The notes beneath the pieces were generated by a model, which saw only the letters and a program-made list of their open reading frames with translations, did no database searches and was not told where the DNA came from. From Pseudomonadota bacterium (GTDB lineage: Bacteria; Pseudomonadota; Gammaproteobacteria; Steroidobacterales; Steroidobacteraceae), in contig JADJBE010000026.1 in assembly GCA_016703895.1 (NCBI GenBank), forward strand, positions 310,001 through 374,000: DNA of 64,000 nucleotides, in the 5' to 3' direction. The position numbers and the translations under genes are program-made. Below, in pieces: positions 53,497 through 64,000 of the stretch (its first letter is position 1; each line of letters opens with the position of its first letter).

Positions 53497-54981
53497 TCAG
53501 GGCAAGTCGGTCGATCCCATCAGGTAGCGATCACACTCGCGCGCCGCGCCGCGGCCCTCGTTGATAGCCCACACGATCAGGCTTTGCCCGCGACGGCAGT
53601 CCCCCGCTGCAAACACACCGGCCTTATTGGTGGTGTAGCACTCATGCTCGGCACGGATGTTGCTGCGCGCATCGCGCTCCACGCCAAGTTCAGCTAACAA
53701 TGGCTGCTCCGGACCGAGAAAGCCCATTGCCAGCAAGACTAGCTGGGCGGGATGCTCCTTCTCGCTACCCGGCTTCTCGACTGGTACGACCCGCCCATCG
53801 TCGTATTTTTCCCAGTGAATCTCGACCGTGACTACGCCACTCAGCGCGCCTGACTTGTCAGCGACGAATCGCTTGATGGTCGTCAGATAGCGCCGCGGAT
53901 CGCCGCCAAACTTTGCTGCGGCCTCTTCCTGCCCGTAGTCCATCTTGTAGACCCGCGGCCATTCCGGCCACGGGTTGTCCGCGTCGCGATCGTTAGGCGG
54001 CTTGGTCAGGATCTCGAGCTGCGTCAGTGAGCGGCAACCCTGGCGCATCGCAGTCCCGACGCAGTCCGTACCCGTATCACCACCACCTAACACAATGACG
54101 TCTTTGCCGCTGGCCTGGATCGGACTCGACTTGCTGTCGCCGGCAAGCAGCGCGGTCGTGCTGGCCGTCAGATAGTCCATCGCAAAGTGCACGCCCGCGA
54201 GATCGCGACCGGGGACGTGTAGGTCGCGCGGCAGGGTAGCGCCCGTGCAGACAACCATGGCGTCATGGTCGCGCAGCAACAGCTGCGCTTCCACGTTCTC
54301 ACCCACGTGCGCGTTGCAAACGAACTGGATGCCTTCCTTCTCGAGCAGCGCGATACGTCTGGCGACGACGTCGTTCTTGTCGAGCTTCATGTTCGGGATG
54401 CCGTAGGTCAATAAACCACCCGGACGCGGCGCTCGCTCATACACCGTCACCGTATGCCCCGCCTTGTTGAGCTGTGCCGCGGCGGCGAGCCCGGCTGGCC
54501 CCGAACCAATGATGGCCACTTTCTTGTCAGTACGCTTGGCCGGCGGTTCCGGCAAAACCCAACCCTCGTCAAAACCGCGCTCGATAATCTCGTTTTCGAT
54601 ATTCTTGATGGTCACTGGCGGCGCATTAATGCCCAGCACACAGGAACCCTCGCAAGGCGCTGGGCAAACCCGACCAGTGAACTCCGGAAAATTGTTGGTT
54701 CGGTGCAGCCGCTCCAGTGCCTCGCGCCACAGACCGCGATACACAAGGTCATTCCACTCAGGAATCAAGTTGTTGACCGGACAGCCCGAGGCCGCACCGC
54801 TGATCAATTTGCCCGTATGACAGAAGGGCACACCACAGTCCATGCAGCGCGCGCCCTGCTGGCGCAGCCGCTTTTCGTCCATGTGGTGATGGAACTCCTG
54901 CCAGTCCTTGATGCGTTCGGCAGGACCGCGGTCGAGCGGTAGTTCGCGCAAGTACTCAATGAATCCGGTTGGCTTACCCAT
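53497..54981 (-). CDS. gltD: Glutamate synthase [NADPH] small subunit
   Basis: 494 residues from the ATG at 54981. N-terminal Cys-rich Fe-S region (CMDCGVPFCH near 47, CPVNNLIPEWNDLVYRGLW, CPAPCEGSCVLGI near 107), FAD site VAIIGSGPAGLAAAAQLNKA near 152 and NADPH site VIVLGGGDTGTDCVGTAM near 290. Passes electrons from NADPH to the large subunit. Follows gltB by 4 bases. Confidence 0.96.
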   Translation of the reverse strand: MGKPTGFIEYLRELPLDRGPAERIKDWQEFHHHMDEKRLRQQGARCMDCGVPFCHTGKLISGAASGCPVNNLIPEWNDLVYRGLWREALERLHRTNNFPEFTGRVCPAPCEGSCVLGINAPPVTIKNIENEIIERGFDEGWVLPEPPAKRTDKKVAIIGSGPAGLAAAAQLNKAGHTVTVYERAPRPGGLLTYGIPNMKLDKNDVVARRIALLEKEGIQFVCNAHVGENVEAQLLLRDHDAMVVCTGATLPRDLHVPGRDLAGVHFAMDYLTASTTALLAGDSKSSPIQASGKDVIVLGGGDTGTDCVGTAMRQGCRSLTQLEILTKPPNDRDADNPWPEWPRVYKMDYGQEEAAAKFGGDPRRYLTTIKRFVADKSGALSGVVTVEIHWEKYDDGRVVPVEKPGSEKEHPAQLVLLAMGFLGPEQPLLAELGVERDARSNIRAEHECYTTNKAGVFAAGDCRRGQSLIVWAINEGRGAARECDRYLMGSTDLP

Positions 54982-54985
54982 CTCG

Positions 54986-59593
<4,608 letters not shown>

Positions 59594-59668
59594 GTGATCT
59601 CTCCGAGCGCCCAATCGCGGCGCGAACTGTCCCGCGCTACCGGCGCCTGCCGATAACTTATTGATTTA

Positions 59669-59696
59669 CTTATAAAAAGAGAAGCTCCAGGGTGAA
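59669..59696 (-). promoter_or_regulatory. Possible gltB promoter
   Basis: On the minus strand TTCACC and TATAAG are 16 bases apart, with about 70 bases to the gltB ATG. The AT-rich sequence around 59655-59680 stands out from the GC-rich surroundings. Between gltB and the fasciclin gene (59594-59922) nothing else gene-like is seen, apart from a run of eight G at 59844-59851. Confidence 0.35.
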
Positions 59697-59922
59697 GTCG
59701 ACCCCGGCTGGCACCTTATATATACCGCTGATGATACCGGCTGCTGGCGGTCGGTCAATTGGGGCGCTGCGGCAGCGTCTACGCAACGGTTTTTTTCGCT
59801 CAGGCTGAACTAATCCGTCGAAGTTGACTCAGATACCGTGCGAGGGGGGGGATCACTCAGCAGAAGCGCGCTCGACAGTGTTTTGAGCGACTTTGTCCTA
59901 TACATCAAGCTGAGGAGATCCT

Positions 59923-60465
59923 ATGCGTACCTTTAATTCTGTTCGACTGCCGTTGCGGGCCGTGGCTATTGCCATGGCTTTTTCTCTCGCCGCCCTGTCC
60001 ACCGCGGCAGTCGCAGCGGACGACGGCATGAAGAGCAGCAAAGCTGCGAAACAAGCCGATATCGTCGATACGGCGGTTGCCGCTGGCCAGTTCAAGACTT
60101 TGGCGGCAGCACTTACGGCAGCGGACCTGGTGGCGACACTGAAGGGCGCTGGACCCTTCACCGTTTTCGCCCCGACGGACGAGGCGTTCGCGGCGTTGCC
60201 GGCTGGCACCGTCGACAACCTGCTGAAGCCTGAAAACAAGGCCAAGCTGCGGAAGATCCTGACCTACCACGTCGTCCCCGGCAAAGTCACGGCTGCCGAA
60301 GTGGTCAAGCTGAGCAAAGCCAAGACGGTGGAAGGCCAGTCGGTCGCCATTGCCGTGAAGGACGGCAAAGTGATGGTCGATGGCGCGACAGTGGTTAGCG
60401 CCGACGTGATGGCCAGCAACGGCGTCATTCACGTGATCGATGCCGTCATCCTGCCCAAGGACTAA
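59923..60465 (+). CDS. Fasciclin (FAS1) domain exported protein
   Basis: 180 residues. Signal peptide (AVAIAMAFSLAALSTAAVAA) and one FAS1 domain: QFKTLAAALTAADLVATLKG near 55, GPFTVFAPTDEAFAALP near 80, LTYHVVPGKVTA near 115, and the closing VHVIDAVILP-like IHVIDAVILPKD. Secreted or periplasmic, possibly in adhesion. GAGGAGATCCT before the ATG is a good ribosome site. Divergent from gltB. Confidence 0.93.
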   Translation: MRTFNSVRLPLRAVAIAMAFSLAALSTAAVAADDGMKSSKAAKQADIVDTAVAAGQFKTLAAALTAADLVATLKGAGPFTVFAPTDEAFAALPAGTVDNLLKPENKAKLRKILTYHVVPGKVTAAEVVKLSKAKTVEGQSVAIAVKDGKVMVDGATVVSADVMASNGVIHVIDAVILPKD

Positions 60466-60475
60466 CTAGTCCGAT

Positions 60476-60509
60476 CGCTGGGGATGGAGCATTTGCTCTG
60501 TCCCCGGCG
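60476..60509. terminator. Stem-loop between convergent genes, possible terminator
   Basis: A continuous 15-bp stem (60476-60490 with 60495-60509, three G-T pairs) with an ATTT loop, 11 bases after the fasciclin stop and 32 before the stop of the converging EamA gene. There is no following T run, so rho-independent function is uncertain. Confidence 0.45.
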
Positions 60510-60540
60510 ATGCCAGCGGCATGGCTGACTGGCAAATCAG

Positions 60541-61410
60541 TCAGCGGGATAGCCAGCGGCCATGGATAAACACGGTCGAGATCATGACCAGCGCGCCAAG
60601 ATAGAAGGTGCCCGTCAACTCCTGTACTTCACTCAACAGCACTGCGGCGATCAAGACCGTATAGACCGGCTCGAGGTTGACTGCCAACTGCGTGGTGAAG
60701 GCGGACAGATGACGCAGCGCCAACAGTGACAACGCGAACGGCAGCAGCGTACAGCCGACTGCCAGAACCGTCAGCAGCAGGAAGTCGTGCCGGTTCGGTA
60801 TGAGACCGGCGAAGCCGTCGGCGGCAAACACCGGCATCGCAACCGTCAATAACAGCGCCCCCGCCGCCACCTCGATCGCGGTCACGGCCAGCACCGGCTC
60901 ATTGTTCAGGTAGCGTTTGTTGAGCGAACTCACGACGGCAATCAATCCTGCCGACAGCACTCCCAGCCAGAACCCGGCCCGCATCTCTGCAGCAATCCCA
61001 CCCACGACGAGCAGCACTCCAGGCACGATCAACACGCCGAGCACGAAGTTGCGGGTAACGAATCGCGTTCGCGTGATAGACGGCTCAATCAACGCGGTGA
61101 CCGCGGGTGCGATCGCCATACAGGTTGCAGCGACTGACGCATTGGCGAGCTTGATCGACTGATAGAAGGTCAGCCAGTGCAACGCCAGCAGCCCACCGAT
61201 GCCACCGAAGATCGCCAGTGTCTGCCACGGCATCGCGCGCAGGGCGCGCCAGACCCTGGGAACCAGCGCAAGGCAAGCGGCGACCAGCAGCATGCGCCAC
61301 CACACGATCTCAAAGGCCGGCAGCGAGATCAACCGGCCAAAGATGGCGGTGAAACCCCACAGAAAAACGCACAGGTGTATCTGCAGTAGTGCCCGACGAT
61401 GTGCTTGCAT
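60541..61410 (-). CDS. DMT superfamily transporter (EamA)
   Basis: 289 residues, ten hydrophobic segments in two EamA repeats: HLCVFLWGFTAIFGRLISLP near 12 and the second half beginning near GFWLGVLSAGLIAVVSSLNK. Ends with LTGTFYLGALVMISTVFI. Likely an inner-membrane exporter or carrier of small metabolites; the substrate is unknown. Confidence 0.9.
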   Translation of the reverse strand: MQAHRRALLQIHLCVFLWGFTAIFGRLISLPAFEIVWWRMLLVAACLALVPRVWRALRAMPWQTLAIFGGIGGLLALHWLTFYQSIKLANASVAATCMAIAPAVTALIEPSITRTRFVTRNFVLGVLIVPGVLLVVGGIAAEMRAGFWLGVLSAGLIAVVSSLNKRYLNNEPVLAVTAIEVAAGALLLTVAMPVFAADGFAGLIPNRHDFLLLTVLAVGCTLLPFALSLLALRHLSAFTTQLAVNLEPVYTVLIAAVLLSEVQELTGTFYLGALVMISTVFIHGRWLSR

Positions 61411-61433
61411 CGCCGGCGATAATACCTGCTTGG

Positions 61434-61955
61434 TTAACGAGCCGTTAGGTCAGCCGTTGGACCAATCGTCGGACGATACATTGCGACCAGATTGCGGCCG
61501 TTGCCCTTCGCTTCCTGCAGCGCCGTGCGCGCCGCCTCGATCAGTTGGTCCGCGCTCAAATTGTCCCAGCCGGTGACAAAGCCGATGCTCACTGTCAACT
61601 CGAACTCCGGCGGCACGTTGAGCTGCACGGCGGCCCGCAATGCCTCGACCAGCTCGGCGGCGACGAGCGCTTCGGTGTTTGGCATCAGCCACGCGAAGCG
61701 ATCTTCACAGAGACGCGCCACTAGGTCGTCATGCCGACCCGTACCCGCAATCAGCCGGGCGATACGCACCAGCTCGCAATCACCTGTCGCCGAATCGTAG
61801 CGGGCATTGAAGGCAGTGAAATGATCGACGTTGACCAATGCCAGAGACACGGGTGCCCGCAACGGATCAGCCGCATGGCAAACATTCGCCAGCACTCCAA
61901 GAAAATGGTCAGCGCTCGCGACACCTGTCAACGGATCGATCGCTAACCCTGTCAT
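61434..61955 (-). CDS. Degenerate GGDEF domain protein
   Basis: 173 residues, little more than a GGDEF domain: DPLTGVASADHFLGVL at the start (as DxLTGLxNR), LALVNVDHFTAFNARYDSAT near 40 (as DIDxFKxxND) and ELTVSIGFVTG near 120. The catalytic GG(D/E)EF reads RLCEDRFAW, so diguanylate cyclase activity is unlikely. A role as c-di-GMP or GTP sensor is possible. No sensory or membrane domain precedes it. Downstream of the EamA gene's start region on the same strand. Confidence 0.8.
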   Translation of the reverse strand: MTGLAIDPLTGVASADHFLGVLANVCHAADPLRAPVSLALVNVDHFTAFNARYDSATGDCELVRIARLIAGTGRHDDLVARLCEDRFAWLMPNTEALVAAELVEALRAAVQLNVPPEFELTVSIGFVTGWDNLSADQLIEAARTALQEAKGNGRNLVAMYRPTIGPTADLTAR

Positions 61956-62104
61956 GCCCTCTACGCTCGTATGATGATCGGCCGCAACGCAACAGTGATT
62001 ACTCTGGGCCTGCCAAGCTTAACGGATACTTAATAATAAGGCCGTAAGCGCGGGTGCTGCGCTGCACATACCGTTGCGGCCTGGTTTCTAACGACTGTTA
62101 ACGA

Positions 62105-63241
62105 TCAGTTGAGGATCCGCAGCACCACACGTCGATTGGCGAGTCGACCCGGCTCGGTGTTGTTATCAGCAATCGGCTGACTCTCGCCGTAGCCTTTGGC
62201 CGAGAACTCGTTCTTCACGCCGCTGTCGCGCAGATACGCCATCACACTGGCTGCGCGGCGTTGCGACAAATTGAGATTGTAGGCGTCGGAGGAACGGCTG
62301 TCGGTGTGACCTGCCACCTCGATGTTCAACTCCGGGTAGCGGCGCAGCGTATCCGCCGCGGCGTTCAAAATCCCGAACGATTCTGGCAGGAGCTTGTCGG
62401 AATCGCTCGCGAAGTTCACGCCATCCAAACGGATTTCCTTGCCGAGCGAACAACCCTTCGCATCCACGCGATCGCCTGCTGGCGTCGTGGGACATCGATC
62501 GGCACTGTTCAGTACGCCATCACGGTCATCATCGCCGTCGAGCGGACAACCCACCGCGTTGACCTTGCTGCCGGCCGGGCTGGTCGGGCACTGATCCTTG
62601 TCGTTAGCCACGCCGTCACGGTCGTCATCGGGCTGCGGACAGTTGGCCGCATAGCGTTCGGCATCGGCAGCCATCCGTTCAGCTTCGTCGATATTGAAGC
62701 GCGCGTGCCGCCAACCAGTTTCCTGATAGTCGTGGCCCGCCTCGTTCAGTTTGACTTCCAGGCACGCCGTCTCGAGAGTGGCGCAGCGAAAGCCGGGCGA
62801 CCCCTTCAATGTCTCGATCTTGGCCCATAGATCGTCACGAATCTTGGTGACCGTCGCGATCTGCTTTGGCGCAGCCATCTCTGGCCGTGCGCCCGTCTCC
62901 ATGACATCGAGGATGCCATCGGCCTCAGTCAGCGCCGATTCGATCACCCGACTACGATCGTTCTCGTGGTATTCCTCCAGCGCGAACGACACCCAGCACT
63001 GCGCTTTTGCGAGATGGTAGTCCCGCACTGGCACACCACCGTCGTTCAGCGCCTTGATGCGGGTCTGGAAGCCCTCGATCGAGTCGAAATCCTTACGAAT
63101 CACGCTGTCGACGATCCGGCCCTCCTCAGCGCCGGTCAGCACCTGAGGTGCCTCAGCGTCGACGGGTTTTTGTGCGTTCGTGCCGCAAGCGCTGAGCGCG
63201 AATGCCACGAGACCAAGAGTTGCTATGCGAGTTGTCATCAT
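62105..63241 (-). CDS. OmpA-family lipoprotein with thrombospondin type 3 repeats
   Basis: 378 residues. Lipobox LVAFALSAC near 19. A helical region to about 210, then two TSP3 calcium-binding repeats (DDDRDGVANDKDQCPTSPAG, DDDRDGVLNSADRCPTTPAG), then an OmpA C-terminal peptidoglycan-binding domain (VNFASDSDKLLPESFGIL, VAGHTDSRSSDAYNLNLSQRR-type motif near 315-335). Anchored to the outer membrane and attached to the cell wall. Preceded 18 bases away by a beta-barrel gene on the same strand. Confidence 0.9.
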   Translation of the reverse strand: MMTTRIATLGLVAFALSACGTNAQKPVDAEAPQVLTGAEEGRIVDSVIRKDFDSIEGFQTRIKALNDGGVPVRDYHLAKAQCWVSFALEEYHENDRSRVIESALTEADGILDVMETGARPEMAAPKQIATVTKIRDDLWAKIETLKGSPGFRCATLETACLEVKLNEAGHDYQETGWRHARFNIDEAERMAADAERYAANCPQPDDDRDGVANDKDQCPTSPAGSKVNAVGCPLDGDDDRDGVLNSADRCPTTPAGDRVDAKGCSLGKEIRLDGVNFASDSDKLLPESFGILNAAADTLRRYPELNIEVAGHTDSRSSDAYNLNLSQRRAASVMAYLRDSGVKNEFSAKGYGESQPIADNNTEPGRLANRRVVLRILN

Positions 63242-63259
63242 AATCCTATCTCTGTGACC

Positions 63260-64000
63260 CTATCTCTGAAGGGAGTTGTTCCAGGAGCGGTCGCGACTGC
63301 TGAACAGTTTTTCATCGAATTTGAAGCGCAGCCGGATATAGGCACCGCGCCGTGTGTAATCGCTGTCGACAAGATCGTCGTCGCTGAAGCCCGAGAAGTT
63401 GTAGCCCACTGACAGCCACAGGTTGTCGATCAACGAGTAGCCAGTCTCGAAGCCGAGACCTAACTGCTGTGCCCCCTCGCCATCAAACACGCTGCCGACC
63501 AAACCGACGTCCCAGCGCTCGGTCAAGTCGTACATCACCCGGCCTGACACGAGGTAAGCCGTGAAGCTGTCATCGACGGCGCCGAAACTCTCGTCCACCC
63601 ACTTACCCGCCAACTGGCCCGACAGGGTGAGCGTGCGCCGCGGCTTGAAGTTGGTATGCAGCGAGACCACGTGCGCTTTGCGATCGAAGGGATCAAGAAG
63701 CGCGGTGTCTTTCTCGAGCTTCAACTCGTAACGCATCAGCGAGTTCCAGCGGTTGGTATCCGTGTCGCGGAACGCAGCGCCGACGATCGCGCGATTAATC
63801 ATGCGTTCACCGAGCGCCAGGTCTTGGTTGTCCGTTGACGAGTAGACGTTGCGGGCAAGGAAACTCCAGTCGCGTGACAGCTTGCGGGTGTACGCCAGCG
63901 TCGACAGGTAGGTGTTAGACGCCTCATCGTCACGGAACTCGAACCGTGCGCTCGTCTTGTAGAGCTCGCGCGCGGTGTATTCCACGCCGACACCCACCGC
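63260..64000 (-). CDS. C-terminal part of an outer-membrane beta-barrel protein (runs off the window)
   Basis: The frame stays open from its stop at 63260 to the right edge, so this is the 3' end of a longer gene. The 246 visible residues alternate hydrophobic and polar positions in short strands (KTSARFEFRDDEASNTYLST, LWLSVGYNFSGFSDDDL, YIRLRFKFDEKLF), a beta-barrel pattern. It sits 18 bases upstream of the OmpA lipoprotein and is probably cotranscribed with it. The rest of the protein and its function cannot be seen here. Confidence 0.8.
   Translation of the reverse strand, partial: AVGVGVEYTARELYKTSARFEFRDDEASNTYLSTLAYTRKLSRDWSFLARNVYSSTDNQDLALGERMINRAIVGAAFRDTDTNRWNSLMRYELKLEKDTALLDPFDRKAHVVSLHTNFKPRRTLTLSGQLAGKWVDESFGAVDDSFTAYLVSGRVMYDLTERWDVGLVGSVFDGEGAQQLGLGFETGYSLIDNLWLSVGYNFSGFSDDDLVDSDYTRRGAYIRLRFKFDEKLFSSRDRSWNNSLQR

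Noticed and set aside
59805..59835. Extracytoplasmic sigma-type promoter (TGAACT with TCAGA) before the fasciclin gene
   Set aside because: The -35 and -10 matches are partial and the spacer is off by one, so it is not separable from chance.
59594..59922. Riboswitch or attenuator before gltB
   Set aside because: No known riboswitch pattern and no terminator-antiterminator pair could be made out. Only a weak promoter candidate remains.

Overview
The window looks like chromosomal DNA of a high-GC (roughly 60-65%, judged by eye) gammaproteobacterium. The best clues are conserved gene orders: coaBC-dut divergent from radC-rpmB-rpmG-mutM, then coaD-rsmD, and ftsY-ftsE-ftsX-rpoH, together with gltB-gltD, trmB, xth and pyrE. 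The accessory content (DUF1838 proteins, a VolA-like lipase, cytochrome P450, spinster- and monocarboxylate-type MFS carriers) resembles Nevskiales/Steroidobacter-type or Xanthomonadales-related bacteria. That placement is an inference. No insertion sequence, prophage, CRISPR array or rRNA was found. One tRNA-Gly(CCC) is present.

Layout. 0-6.5 kb: a long fold-back repeat at the left edge, an ABC exporter, RhlE helicase, and a CpxR/CpxA-like two-component system divergent from a Spy/CpxP-like gene, with a possible CpxR box between them. 6.5-13.7 kb: an accessory block rich in exported proteins, many with Tat-like signals: an MDR oxidoreductase, an alpha/beta hydrolase, a SAM-methyltransferase-like lipoprotein, two DUF1838 paralogues and an interrupted CpcT/CpeT-like gene. 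13.7-20.7 kb: tRNA-Gly, nucleosidase, trmB, DedA, MarC, Rieske protein, AmpG-like carrier, xth, pyrE. 20.7-35 kb: core housekeeping genes for pantothenate/CoA, dUTPase, ribosomal proteins, DNA repair, SRP receptor, FtsEX and heat-shock sigma factor, interrupted by a secreted lipase and a gamma-glutamyltransferase. 35-43.9 kb: a catabolic-looking block (HDAC-like amidohydrolase, TPP enzyme, two MFS carriers, P450). 43.9-47.2 kb: a two-component pair resembling the proteobacterial dedicated sortase regulators (PdsR/PdsS), followed by a gene-free interval bounded by a promoter and a strong terminator. 47.2-64 kb: SDR, hutH, a YqjD-YqjE-YqjK-like stress locus, DUF302, cytochrome c, hybrid histidine kinase, glutamate synthase, fasciclin protein, EamA transporter, degenerate GGDEF protein, and an OmpA lipoprotein with the 3' end of an outer-membrane beta-barrel protein.

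Most notable signals: (1) a near-perfect CIRCE (HrcA) operator overlapping the predicted rpoH promoter; (2) a promoter-to-terminator interval at about 46.8-47.2 kb with no gene, a candidate ~390-nt RNA; (3) the exported DUF1838/CpcT-like/hydrolase cluster; (4) an orphan PdsRS pair without a sortase nearby; (5) a 162-nt fold-back structure at the left edge. Six conserved genes (nucleosidase, pyrE, DUF2189, rpoH, DUF4410, DUF883) carry single-base frameshifts and one has an internal amber codon. Because rpoH and pyrE are among them, residual sequence error is the simplest explanation for most of these breaks, and single-base details elsewhere should be read with that in mind.
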